From the NCBI GenBank assembly GCA_012955965.1, contig JABBZI010000002.1, forward strand, positions 62,001 through 126,000: DNA of 64,000 nucleotides, written 5' to 3'. This document shows positions 9,509 to 18,493 of the stretch, in pieces (the first letter of the stretch is position 1; every line of letters starts with the position of its first letter). The notes under the pieces were generated by a model that saw nothing but the letters and a program-made list of their open reading frames with translations, made no database searches and was not told where the DNA came from. The stretch is from Clostridioides difficile. GTDB taxonomy: Bacteria > Bacillota > Clostridia > Peptostreptococcales > Peptostreptococcaceae. The translations under genes and the position numbers were made by a program.

Positions 9509-9855
9509 AAAATTTTCACCCCTTTTCAGTTTGTATATATTATAACATATATACATATAAAACTTAACTTTTTATTATTTTACAAATAGCGAGTTAAAAT
9601 TACTAAAATTTAATCCCATATTATTATTTTCTATTTTTAGATATTTTTATGCTAATATTCTTTTTATTTTTCAATTATACTAAAAAGTGTTAAGATAAAA
9701 AATAAAAAATTTTTTTAATATAAAATTAAATTTGTTAAAAAAACACTTTAAAACACGTAAAAGTATAAAAAATACAATAATCACTCTTATAAACAAATTT
9801 TCATCACAGTAAAAATGTACAGAAAATTCTTTCTTTTATGTAAATTGATTTATAC
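9509..9855. other. AT-rich intergenic region upstream of OPT gene
   Basis: I see no coding potential here. A CodY-like 15-mer AATGTACAGAAAATT sits at 9814-9828 (two mismatches to AATTTTCWGAAAATT). The rest is homopolymer-rich leader or promoter DNA for the minus-strand OPT gene. Confidence 0.4.
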
Positions 9856-9907
9856 TAAAAAACAGGTGTCATAAAGAAATCTTTGAAATTACTTTACAAC
9901 ACCTGTC
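9856..9907 (-). terminator. Terminator after the NRPS-like gene
   Basis: ACAGGTGT (9862-9869) pairs with ACACCTGT (9899-9906). On the minus strand the hairpin is followed by TTTTTTAG, placing it 12 bases beyond the stop of the NRPS-like gene. Confidence 0.75.
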
Positions 9908-9918
9908 ATAATAAAAAA

Positions 9919-12108
9919 TCACTCTGGTAGTGCTTTTTTATTTACTTTTCCAATTGGTGTAACTGGTATTTTATCTATTCTCATTATTATTGTTGGAATC
10001 ATATATGGAGGTAGATGCTCATTTAAATATTCTCTAACTGCTCTTTCATTTATCTTATCACTATCTTTATCATCAATCACATAATAAGCACATATATACA
10101 TATCTCCATCATCATTTGTTCTCGATATACAAACAACACTTTTAATTTCTGCAATATTGTTTATTATATTTTCAATCTCATATAGCTCTATCCTAAACTC
10201 ATCAATTTTTACTTGATTATCCATCCTTCCAATATAGTCTAAATTTCCATCATCTAACCATCTTACTAAATCACCCGTCCTATACATTAACTTATTATAT
10301 TCACAAGTTTTATAAGGATTTTCTACAAATACTTGTTCTGTTAGCCCTTTTTTATTTAAATATCCTCTTGATATTTGAATTCCTGATAGACATAACTCTC
10401 CTGGAACTCCAATTGGACATAGTTTATTTTTTTTGTCCAATACATACGCATAAGTGTTAAATATAGGTTTACCTATTGATATTTTTCCATATTCCTTATC
10501 CACATGAAAAGAAGTCGATACAACAGTAAATTCTGTTGGTCCATACTCATTATACAGTTCATAGTTACGTTTTCTATACCCTTTTAATCTTTCTCCTCCA
10601 GTCTGTACAACTCTAAGTGAACTATTGTTACAATTTTGTATAAACAATTTTGCAAAAGCCGTTGGTAATGCTAAAATAGTTATATCATTTTCCTCACAAT
10701 ATTCGTTTACTGTATATTCATCAAACTTAGCTTCTTCAGGCATAATATTTATTGATGCACCTATAAGTAAATATGGAAATAGCTGTTTCATCACAGCATC
10801 AAAGCTAAAACTTAAGTATATACCACATATATCATCTTCTGTAGCATTTATTACTTTTACACTATAATAGCACATATTTACTAAACTTTTATGCTCTATT
10901 GCTATAGTCTTTGGCCTACCAGTTGAACCTGATGTAGATATCGTATATGCACAGTTTGATGGTGTTATTTCTTCAGTCAATTCATACCCTATTTTGAATA
11001 TATCTTCATTATTTATATCAAGTACTATAGTATTTTCATTTACAACTTTGCACCTAAGTTCATCTGTAGTTATTACTACTTTTGCATTACTATCTTCAAG
11101 AAGATAATTTAATCTTTCTTCTGGATTGCTTGTATCTATTGGGAAAAAAGCTCCTCCTGATTTCATAATGCCTATTGCTGTAATAATTATATTAATATCT
11201 CTTGGTAACATTACAGCTACTATATCTTCACTTTTTACTCCTATATGATTTAAATAACCCGCAAGTTTATCAGTTAATTTATCTAATTCTCTATATGTCA
11301 AATTTCTATTTTCATCTCTAGCCGCTACATTATCAGGTGTTATTTTAACTTGTTCTCTAAATAAATCAATATAACTTTTATCATATGGCACTTTATATTG
11401 ATTATCATTAAAGTCTTCTAATAATACTTTTTCTTCTTTCTTACAGACAAATTCTAAATCTTCTATTAAAATATCGTTATCTTTTATTATTTGTTCTATT
11501 ATATAGTCAAATTGATTTAGTATTCTTCTAATAGTTTCTCTTTTGTATATAGATGGCTTATACTTTATTTTTATTTTAAGTGCTCTCTTTGTATATACTA
11601 TTACAGATAAATCATATCCTTTTTTTTCTATATCATAGTCATATGATAAGTCAAAACTTTTAGCTACAAATATAGTATTTATAAGTTTAGTATTTAGATG
11701 ATTTTTATTCTCTATATCTGACAACAAATAATATCCATATTCTAAAGACCTACTCCATTGCCTCTTTAACTTTCTTACAACATCTATAAATTTCTCACTT
11801 TGTCTTACCTTGACTCTTATTGGAATTATATTTATTGTTTTTCCAAAAACCACATCATCTTCATATATATACTTCTGAAGTATAAGACCATATATAGTTT
11901 CTATGATAGAGCTTATGCTAATATTATTATTTTTAGAATACTGAATTAATCTTTCATGTTTCTCAATATTCATCTTAAAAACTTCATCTACTACTTCGTC
12001 AGAACAATCTTTATAAAAAAAATCATTTGGAATTTTTGCTATATTTGTATAATCATCTAACAAATCCATCCAATAATTCATAGCTCGTTCTAAATTAACT
12101 TCATACAT
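9919..12108 (-). CDS. Stand-alone NRPS-like protein: partial condensation fold plus adenylation domain, no carrier domain
   Basis: The 729-residue protein begins with about 215 residues resembling the C-terminal half of a condensation domain (NYWMDLLDDY, then VVFGKTINIIPIRVKV). The HHxxxDG active site belongs to the missing half. Residues about 245-729 are a complete adenylation domain: A3 STSGSTGRPK, A5 YNEYGPTEF, A7 YRTGD, A8 GRMDNQVKIDEFRIEL, and A10 PVTPIGKVNKKALPE with the catalytic lysine. It stops exactly after A10, with no carrier, thioesterase or reductase domain. It should make an aminoacyl-adenylate and pass it to a separate carrier. No carrier or phosphopantetheinyl transferase is visible in the window, so product and partner are unknown. 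Confidence 0.85.
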   Translation of the reverse strand: MYEVNLERAMNYWMDLLDDYTNIAKIPNDFFYKDCSDEVVDEVFKMNIEKHERLIQYSKNNNISISSIIETIYGLILQKYIYEDDVVFGKTINIIPIRVKVRQSEKFIDVVRKLKRQWSRSLEYGYYLLSDIENKNHLNTKLINTIFVAKSFDLSYDYDIEKKGYDLSVIVYTKRALKIKIKYKPSIYKRETIRRILNQFDYIIEQIIKDNDILIEDLEFVCKKEEKVLLEDFNDNQYKVPYDKSYIDLFREQVKITPDNVAARDENRNLTYRELDKLTDKLAGYLNHIGVKSEDIVAVMLPRDINIIITAIGIMKSGGAFFPIDTSNPEERLNYLLEDSNAKVVITTDELRCKVVNENTIVLDINNEDIFKIGYELTEEITPSNCAYTISTSGSTGRPKTIAIEHKSLVNMCYYSVKVINATEDDICGIYLSFSFDAVMKQLFPYLLIGASINIMPEEAKFDEYTVNEYCEENDITILALPTAFAKLFIQNCNNSSLRVVQTGGERLKGYRKRNYELYNEYGPTEFTVVSTSFHVDKEYGKISIGKPIFNTYAYVLDKKNKLCPIGVPGELCLSGIQISRGYLNKKGLTEQVFVENPYKTCEYNKLMYRTGDLVRWLDDGNLDYIGRMDNQVKIDEFRIELYEIENIINNIAEIKSVVCISRTNDDGDMYICAYYVIDDKDSDKINERAVREYLNEHLPPYMIPTIIMRIDKIPVTPIGKVNKKALPE

Positions 12109-12438
12109 ATCAAAATTCCCCCTTACTACTAAATCTATAGAAAAAATTCTTTTGGAATTTTATTTTTGCAATATAGAAATATATTAATAATACATATGCA
12201 AGCTCTAAACACATGAGCTTGCATAAAATTATACTTATTATAACTACTAAATTCTCAATATTTACAATGTTTAAAATATATTATAACACATATATGATTT
12301 TATTTTTCTACATTTATATAATATATAAATTCTAAATAGTTATTTAATTAATATATAACAATACCTTTTAGAATATGATATATTATATTAATTAAAATTT
12401 TATAAGATAAGTTATATTTATTGGAAGGAGATATATAA
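12109..12438. other. Divergent intergenic region with a strong hairpin
   Basis: This is the upstream DNA of both the NRPS-like gene and the phosphodiesterase gene. It is very AT-rich except for a perfect 11-bp stem, TATGCAAGCTC (12195-12205) with GAGCTTGCATA (12215-12225) and a 9-base loop. The stem lacks a T-run and so is not a typical terminator; it may be an operator or RNA leader element. No open frame with a ribosome site was seen. Confidence 0.45.
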
Positions 12439-13170
12439 ATGAATATTTACGCCCATAGAGGTTTTAGTGGAAAATATCCAGAAAATACTATTTTAGCTTT
12501 TAAAAAATGTTTAGATATGGATATATATGGAATAGAACTTGATGTTCATAAGAGTAAAGATGGAAAAATTGTAGTTATCCATGATGAAAAGGTTGATAGA
12601 ACTTTTAATGGACATGGATTTGTAAAAGACCTTACTTTAAAAAAGCTAAAGGCTCTAAATTCATCTTTTGAAGGATACCAAAACAACAAAGAATGTAAAA
12701 TTCCAACTTTAGAAGAAGTATTAATTTTAATTTCACCTACAAACCTTGTTTTAAATATAGAGCTAAAAACTGACAAAATAAACTATCCTAATATAGAAAA
12801 AGATGTTTTAGAACTTATTTTAAAATATAACATGAAAACCCGAGTTCTTATATCTAGTTTTAATGGCAATAGCTTAAAAAACTTTCACAAATTAGACCCT
12901 AGTGTAAAAACGGCATTATTGTGTTATTTACCTATAAACAATGTAGTCAATTTTGCTAAATTTCTAGGTAATAGTTACCTTCATGCACCTTTAATTTTAG
13001 TAAATGAATCTCTGGTTGAACTTTGCCACACAAACTTACTTGGTATTAATGTATATACTGTGAATGAAGAAGATGATATGCTACGTTGTCTAAAGCTCAA
13101 TGTAGATGGCATTTTTACTAATTATCCAGACATAGCTTCAAATCTTTTTAATTCAAAACAACATAATTAA
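12439..13170 (+). CDS. Glycerophosphodiester phosphodiesterase (GlpQ/UgpQ type)
   Basis: The 243-residue cytoplasmic protein (no signal peptide) is a GDPD TIM barrel. IYAHRGFSGKYPENTILAF carries the HRG and PENT catalytic motifs, and ELDVHKSKDGKIVVIHDEKVDRT supplies the metal-binding E-x-D and the second catalytic His. The C-terminal VYTVNEEDDMLRCLKLNVDGIFTNYPD is the usual closing motif. It should hydrolyse glycerophosphodiesters to glycerol-3-phosphate and an alcohol. The start has GGAAGGAG about 8 bases upstream. It is co-directional with the isochorismatase-fold gene, which has its own promoter. Confidence 0.9.
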   Translation: MNIYAHRGFSGKYPENTILAFKKCLDMDIYGIELDVHKSKDGKIVVIHDEKVDRTFNGHGFVKDLTLKKLKALNSSFEGYQNNKECKIPTLEEVLILISPTNLVLNIELKTDKINYPNIEKDVLELILKYNMKTRVLISSFNGNSLKNFHKLDPSVKTALLCYLPINNVVNFAKFLGNSYLHAPLILVNESLVELCHTNLLGINVYTVNEEDDMLRCLKLNVDGIFTNYPDIASNLFNSKQHN

Positions 13171-13190
13171 CCATACAGTGCTTGTACTCC

Positions 13191-13219
13191 TTGACTTTTG
13201 TATAATTAATATGTACAAT
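13191..13219 (+). promoter_or_regulatory. Sigma-A-type promoter for the isochorismatase-fold gene
   Basis: TTGACT (13191-13196) and TACAAT (13214-13219) are spaced by 17 bases. The start codon at 13249 is preceded by CGGAGGTG. Confidence 0.6.
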
Positions 13220-13248
13220 TTTATTAAATTTATCTCGGAGGTGTAACT

Positions 13249-13884
13249 ATGGATAACTTATTAAACGAACTTGAAGCTTTAAAAAGTAATTTAGATAATC
13301 TACCAATAGAAAAAATAGAAAATTATGATTTAAGTAAAACTGCTTTATTTATAATTGATGTCAATAATGGTTTTGCAAAACAAGGGGCCTTATACTCTCC
13401 TAGAATAGAATCTTTAATAAAACCAGTTGAAACATTTTCAAAAAAAATAGCAAACAAATTAGATAGAATAATAGCATTTACTGACTCCCATACTTCTAAT
13501 TCTATAGAGCTTTTGAGTTATCCTGTTCATTGTTTGGAAAATAATATAGAAAGTGAATTGGTTGATGAGCTTAAATCAATAGATAATCTACAAATTCTTC
13601 CTAAAAATTCTACTAATGGATTTTTTGCATTAGAAAATTTAGATTTTGAAGATATAGATAATATAATTATAGTTGGTGATTGTACAGATATATGTATATA
13701 TCAATTTGCAATAACTCTAAAAGCCTATTTTAATCAGTATAATATTGAAAAAAATATAGTTGTACCTATGAATTTGGTAGATACTTATAATATCCCAAAG
13801 GTTCATCCTGCAGAACTTTTAAACTTAGTATTCTTTAATAGTATGATTCAAAATGGTGTCAAAGTTTTAAAGGAACTACTTTAA
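13249..13884 (+). CDS. Isochorismatase/nicotinamidase-family cysteine hydrolase
   Basis: This 211-residue cytoplasmic enzyme has the Asp-Lys-Cys triad layout of the family: Asp37 in TALFIIDVNNGF, a lysine in ILPKNSTNGFF, and the nucleophile in VGDCTDICIYQF (the second Cys of the CTDxC motif). HSNS-like residues in TDSHTSNSIELL and the CLEN stretch resemble the metal and substrate loops of nicotinamidases. The natural substrate is not certain; nicotinamide would fit with the NAD-salvage gene cinA upstream. The gene has its own promoter and CGGAGGTG ribosome site. Confidence 0.82.
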   Translation: MDNLLNELEALKSNLDNLPIEKIENYDLSKTALFIIDVNNGFAKQGALYSPRIESLIKPVETFSKKIANKLDRIIAFTDSHTSNSIELLSYPVHCLENNIESELVDELKSIDNLQILPKNSTNGFFALENLDFEDIDNIIIVGDCTDICIYQFAITLKAYFNQYNIEKNIVVPMNLVDTYNIPKVHPAELLNLVFFNSMIQNGVKVLKELL

Positions 13885-14024
13885 TAATGCAATATTTCAT
13901 ACAATATATTATATAATTATTAAATAACTCATTTTAAATAAAAATTTTAATAGAACAATACAGTTTTAATAAAGATACATTTACTTATAACTATTATTTG
14001 TTACATCAAATCTCTACAATATAA

Positions 14025-14084
14025 AAAATCGCAATTTACATATTCATTACATGTTTTTGTAAGAAAAGATAAATTGCGATTTTT
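14025..14084. terminator. Bidirectional terminator
   Basis: AAAAATCGCAATTTA (14025-14039) pairs perfectly with TAAATTGCGATTTTT (14070-14084). It lies between the isochorismatase-fold gene and the converging DUF3867-like gene. Confidence 0.8.
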
Positions 14085-14136
14085 ATTTTTAAGTTATACA
14101 ACTAAGTAACATTGCTTCAATAGTTAAATTTACTTT

Positions 14137-14730
14137 TTAATAGTCATACTTGTTTGTAGTCTCACACATAACCACTTTTATTTTTTTGTTGAACATATTT
14201 TTATATTCTAATAAAAACTCATTTAATTCTGAGTCCATAAGATTTATTTTTTTATCACTACAAAGCATTATTTTTTCTTGGTCTATTATTACATTAATAT
14301 CATTCAAATCATTTTTTATGAATGTTGTTATACAACTTTTTGGCTGAATTTTTTCACCATATTTCTCATAAAATCCTGCACTTTTTTTAAATGATTCTAA
14401 ATCTTCTGTAGATACTTTGCTGGAAGTATTATCACTCATAAAACCTGCTGTAGAAGGGTCGATTCCAAAGTTTCTAAGTTGTTTTTCTACTTCTTCAGTG
14501 TCCATACCATATCTCTCCATAAATTGCTTTTGTATTTTCATAAACTTTTCTTGAGATATGTTATTATCTCTCATATAATCAAATATTTTTCTTGAAAATT
14601 CAGCCATAGACATCTTTCCATCCATAACAGAAAAATATAAGTTATATATATATTGCTCAAATTTATCTACATCAGAATCTTTAACTTTATTCTTTAGTTC
14701 GTTAAAGTCTATTATTCTATCATCAGACAT
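14137..14730 (-). CDS. DUF3867-like protein of unknown function
   Basis: A 197-residue soluble, acidic, mostly helical protein. The opening (SDDRIIDFNELKNKVKDSDVDKFEQYIYNLYF) and the pattern MSMAEFSRKIFDYMRDNNISQEKFMKIQKQFMERYG resemble the clostridial DUF3867 family from memory. No catalytic motif is evident. The middle (about residues 85-120) is Ser/Thr-rich and may be a linker before a small beta-rich C-terminal part. The start has AGGAGGATG upstream. The next gene upstream on the same strand is the S66 peptidase, 70 bases away, so co-transcription is possible. Confidence 0.7.
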   Translation of the reverse strand: MSDDRIIDFNELKNKVKDSDVDKFEQYIYNLYFSVMDGKMSMAEFSRKIFDYMRDNNISQEKFMKIQKQFMERYGMDTEEVEKQLRNFGIDPSTAGFMSDNTSSKVSTEDLESFKKSAGFYEKYGEKIQPKSCITTFIKNDLNDINVIIDQEKIMLCSDKKINLMDSELNEFLLEYKNMFNKKIKVVMCETTNKYDY

Positions 14731-14800
14731 TCTTCATCCTCCTAGCTAAATTTTTACTTGTATAAGATTATACCATATTTCCATTATATTTATATACACA

Positions 14801-15664
14801 CTATTTTTTTAATTTAATCATTTTTTCTGTAGCATTTAATTCACACATTATACCTAAAGGAATAGTTACCATTGGGATGCAATGTCCAGACTGAAGATTA
14901 TATATAGCTGGCTTATTTACTTTCCTTGCAAATTCTTCTAATAATTCTATCAACTCTTTTTCTTCAATACAATCTTTAAAATCTCCAAAAATTATACCAT
15001 TACATTCCTCAAGTTTTCCTGAAGAATACAATTGGGTTAACATTCTATCTAATTTATATTGACATTCTCCAATTTCCTCAATAAATAAAATTTTATCCTT
15101 TGCATCTATTTCATACTTAGTTCCCATTGTAGCAATTATTAAAGATAAATTTCCTCCCATTATTATTCCCTCTGCTTTACCTTCACATACAGTGTAAATC
15201 TTTTCTTCTTTTGGATTTTCTAAATAGAGTTCATCTTTAAATTCTAAAGCCTTTATTAGAGATTTATAGGTAAACTCATCCCATTTGGCTACATTTGCTG
15301 CCATTATTCCATGGTATGGTAAGAGACCACAATTTTTATAGAAAGCTAAGCTTAAACCTGTTATATCAGAAAAACCTATAAATGGTTTTGGATTTTGCTT
15401 TATTATATCATAATTTATTTTGTCTAATATCCTTGTTGTTCCATAACCTCCTCTTAAACACATAATCATATCTACATCTTTGTCTAAAAACATCTCTTCT
15501 ATATCTCTTGCTCTGACATCATCATTACCAGCTAAATATCCTTTATAATTTAAGCTACAACTTTCGGAAAATTTAACTTCATAACCATACTTCTCTAAAT
15601 TAGACTTTATTTCTTCTAAACTTGTATTTCTCAATGGCCCAGATGGCGCAATTATTCCTAACAT
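14801..15664 (-). CDS. S66 family LD-carboxypeptidase
   Basis: This 287-residue protein has the S66 muramoyl-tetrapeptide carboxypeptidase signatures: GIIAPSGPLRN at the N-terminus, LRGGYGTTRILDKI, and FIGFSDITGL with the nucleophile serine. The acid Glu lies in LFIEEIGECQYKLDRM and the His in QSGHCIPMVTIPLG. The family removes the terminal D-residue from murein tetrapeptides in the cytosol during wall recycling, or cleaves microcin-type conjugates in the MccF branch. No signal peptide is visible, so it is cytoplasmic. The start has AAGAGGTG upstream. Confidence 0.88.
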   Translation of the reverse strand: MLGIIAPSGPLRNTSLEEIKSNLEKYGYEVKFSESCSLNYKGYLAGNDDVRARDIEEMFLDKDVDMIMCLRGGYGTTRILDKINYDIIKQNPKPFIGFSDITGLSLAFYKNCGLLPYHGIMAANVAKWDEFTYKSLIKALEFKDELYLENPKEEKIYTVCEGKAEGIIMGGNLSLIIATMGTKYEIDAKDKILFIEEIGECQYKLDRMLTQLYSSGKLEECNGIIFGDFKDCIEEKELIELLEEFARKVNKPAIYNLQSGHCIPMVTIPLGIMCELNATEKMIKLKK

Positions 15665-15826
15665 TTAAACACCTCTTATTCTAAAATGATATATTTTTCC
15701 TCATGCTAAATCTCTCTACTATAATTATAAGATATTTTATTTGTACTTGATACAGAATAATGATTTATATTGAATAATATAATTAATGAAGAAAAATAAA
15801 TTTTTAATACAGTTAGGATGTGTTTT

Positions 15827-16996
15827 ATGCTTAATATAAAAACTCTTTGTCATGAAATAAATGATTGGGTTATAAATATAAGGAGAGATTTACACAAAAC
15901 TCCTGAACTTGGATTAGAAGAATTTCAAACTAAGAAAAAAATCATTAAGTATTTAGATGAAATAGGTATAAATTACATTGAGTATAAAAATCATACTGGA
16001 ATAACTGCATATATAAATGTAAATCCAAATTTTGAAACAGTTGCAATAAGGGCCGATATAGATGCATTACCTATAATAGAAGAACTCAATTATTCTTATA
16101 AATCCATTAATCTTGGTAAAATGCATGCATGTGGTCATGATGCACATACTGCTATTTTACTTGGCACTTGTAATATACTATTTAAATTAAAGGATTATCT
16201 AAATGTAAATGTAAAACTCTTTTTTCAACCTGCTGAAGAAACCATTGGTGGTGCTCAGCTTATGATAGAAGATGGTTGTTTGAAAAATCCAGATGTTAAA
16301 TATATATTTGGCCTTCATGTCAATCCTAATATTGAGAAAAATCTAATTGAACTAAAATACAACACTTTAAATGCTTCCACTGATACACTTCGATTGACTG
16401 TACATGGCTCAAAGTGTCATGGAGCTTATCCACACCAAGGTATTGATGCTATAGTTATATCTGCTCATATCATAACAGCTCTACAAACAATAGTCAGTCG
16501 AAATACAAATCCTACCGATTCTGTAGTTATTTCTTTGGGAAAAATTGAAGGCGGAATTAAAGAAAATATAGTTTGTGATAAAGTTGTTATAAAAGGAACT
16601 TTGAGAACTTTAACTCAAGAAACTAGAAATTTTTCCAAAAAACGAATTAAAGAAATTTGTGATTTTACTTGTAAAACATTTGGTGGGAATGTTTCTGTTG
16701 AAATTGAAGAAGGTTATCCCGCTCTTATAAATTCAAATCATCTCGTAGATTATGTTAAACAAAATGCTATAGATTTATTTGGAAAAGAAAATATTATCAT
16801 TAAAGATGCTCCCACTCTTGGTGCTGAAGACTTTTCATATTTTTTGAGATACTGTGAAGGAGCCTTTTATCATCTTGGTTGTGCAAATAGCAAGAAAAAT
16901 ATCACTTCTCCTCTACATACATCTACTTTTGATATTGATGAAGATTGCCTTATTACTGGTGTCATACTTCATGTAAAAAATATATTATCCTTTTAG
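15827..16996 (+). CDS. M20-family amidohydrolase (hippurate hydrolase/aminoacylase-like)
   Basis: The 389-residue metal-dependent hydrolase belongs to the M20D peptidase group. RRDLHKTPELGLEEFQT is the N-terminal family signature, MHACGHDAHTAILLG carries two metal ligands, and PAEETIGGAQLMIEDG carries the catalytic and ligand Glu residues. TLGAEDFSYF and the closing HTSTFDIDEDCL complete the pattern. The dimerisation or lid domain is at about residues 185-300. It should cleave N-acyl amino acids or related amides in the cytosol. I chose the ATG at 15827 because TTAGGA lies 8 bases upstream; an ATG three codons earlier overlaps that site. Confidence 0.88.
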   Translation: MLNIKTLCHEINDWVINIRRDLHKTPELGLEEFQTKKKIIKYLDEIGINYIEYKNHTGITAYINVNPNFETVAIRADIDALPIIEELNYSYKSINLGKMHACGHDAHTAILLGTCNILFKLKDYLNVNVKLFFQPAEETIGGAQLMIEDGCLKNPDVKYIFGLHVNPNIEKNLIELKYNTLNASTDTLRLTVHGSKCHGAYPHQGIDAIVISAHIITALQTIVSRNTNPTDSVVISLGKIEGGIKENIVCDKVVIKGTLRTLTQETRNFSKKRIKEICDFTCKTFGGNVSVEIEEGYPALINSNHLVDYVKQNAIDLFGKENIIIKDAPTLGAEDFSYFLRYCEGAFYHLGCANSKKNITSPLHTSTFDIDEDCLITGVILHVKNILSF

Positions 16997-17098
16997 TTGT
17001 TAATATTTATATATAATAATTTTTATATTGACCCTCACATGGTGTTAGATACTATTCTAAAATTACAAATGACAAACCAAATAATTGGAGGTAATATT

Positions 17099-17575
17099 AT
17101 GAAAGAAATATTAATAAATCCTATAGGAAAAATACGTGTTCAAGGTGAAGAAATCTTTATTGAATTGGATAAAAAATATATACCTGCACTAAAAGGGCTT
17201 GATGGATTTGCTCACTTAAATGTACTTTGGTGGGCTGATGGGTTCGATAATATTGAATTAAGAAATATTTTAGAAACTCCAAAGCCATATAAAAATGCAC
17301 CTGATATTATGGGAATATTTGCGACAAGGTCACCTATTAGACCTAATCCAATAGCATTAACTACTGTACAAATTATTAATATAGACTATGAAAATGGTAT
17401 AATAAAAATCCCATATATTGATGCTAATGACAATAGCCCTATTATTGACTTAAAACCATATACTCCTAGTGTTGATAGAATCGAAAATCCATCAGTTCCT
17501 AAATGGTGCAATCATTGGCCTAAAAGTGTAGAAAATTCAGGAGAATTTGATTGGGAAAATGAATTTGAGTTTTAA
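17099..17575 (+). CDS. trmO: TrmO/TsaA-type tRNA m6t6A methyltransferase
   Basis: The 158-residue protein is a single TsaA/TrmO beta-barrel domain. The opening INPIGKIR, the central LKGLDGFAHLNVLWWADGF and the signature GIFATRSPIRPNPIALTTVQI are diagnostic. YIDANDNSPIIDLKPYTPSVD follows. TrmO adds the N6-methyl group to t6A37 of threonine tRNA using S-adenosylmethionine. The ATG at 17099 follows GGAGGTAAT (17087-17095); the longer frame upstream has no ribosome site and is not conserved-looking. Some TsaA proteins have other targets, so tRNA specificity is a family inference. Confidence 0.88.
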   Translation: MKEILINPIGKIRVQGEEIFIELDKKYIPALKGLDGFAHLNVLWWADGFDNIELRNILETPKPYKNAPDIMGIFATRSPIRPNPIALTTVQIINIDYENGIIKIPYIDANDNSPIIDLKPYTPSVDRIENPSVPKWCNHWPKSVENSGEFDWENEFEF

Positions 17576-17690
17576 CATACGTTATTCCTTTGTATTTAAA
17601 TTTTAAGATTATATAATTACTTTTATCTACTTTAATATTAGTAAATTATCTTGTATACTTAAATATAAATAAATATAAAGGAGAAAATAC

Positions 17691-18053
17691 ATGACAATAT
17701 TTGGTCTACAAGCAGCAAATTTATTTGGATGGATAGCTATGATTCTTGGTGTTATCATGTCAATTAATGATAGCAAAAAACAACTGCCAAAATTCAAAAA
17801 CTTAAACTACTTTTTCTTTGCTTTCATAGGCTTATTTTACGCATTTACTTTATTTGCACTTGCTCAAAATTTTATACCACATATATTTAGAATATTAAAT
17901 TGTATCATTTATATAATAATCCTAATAGCATGTAATAAAATTTCTACAAAGAAAAACCTTAACAGTAGTTTTTGGACATTATTTGGATTTTCAATAAATC
18001 CTATTTTATCAATAATTATTGTTTTCTTTATTAAAAATAAAAAATACAGTTAA
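17691..18053 (+). CDS. Hypothetical four-helix membrane protein
   Basis: I do not recognise a family for this 120-residue protein. It has about four hydrophobic segments (near residues 5-20, 40-60, 62-82 and 95-115) joined by short lysine-rich loops, giving a small inner-membrane protein with cytosolic basic turns. The start is an ATG with AAAGGAG upstream. It stands alone between trmO and the M55 peptidase, with a possible hairpin terminator beyond it. Confidence 0.7.
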   Translation: MTIFGLQAANLFGWIAMILGVIMSINDSKKQLPKFKNLNYFFFAFIGLFYAFTLFALAQNFIPHIFRILNCIIYIIILIACNKISTKKNLNSSFWTLFGFSINPILSIIIVFFIKNKKYS

Positions 18054-18493
18054 AATAATACATTTCTTTTTGAGAGTTATTTAATAGCTATAAAGTACAC
18101 TTTTGTACATTAATTATCAGCTTATTTCTTATAACTCTCTATTTCTTTGCCTTTTATTTCTTATAACTTCCTACTGTTTTCCTTCTCTACTAATTAATTA
18201 TAAATCCATATAATAGCTTCTATAAACAATTTAACTTAAAAATGATACTTAACTATGTTAAACTAGTAAATGTAACCACTTATATGTTACAATCTTATAT
18301 AAATATTACATATAAAAAAATTATACAAATAGATGATACTTAGTATTCTATTTTTAATACTAACTCAGTAATTTTTCAGTTACAGATTTAATAATAATTA
18401 ATAGTAAGACATAATATTTTTATGACCTTTATTGATTATATTTTTCTGTTATCTGTTATTATCATTAATAATAAATATAAGGGGGTCTATATT
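18054..18493. other. 440-bp intergenic region
   Basis: GAGAGTTAT (18072-18080) and ATAACTCTC (18131-18139) can pair around an inner TACACTTTTGTA hairpin, giving a possible terminator for the membrane-protein gene. A second hairpin, TGTAAC with GTTACA, sits near 18271-18291. An in-frame ATG at 18422 exists, but the real start of the next gene is the GGGGG-preceded ATG at 18494. I see no other gene here. Confidence 0.4.
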
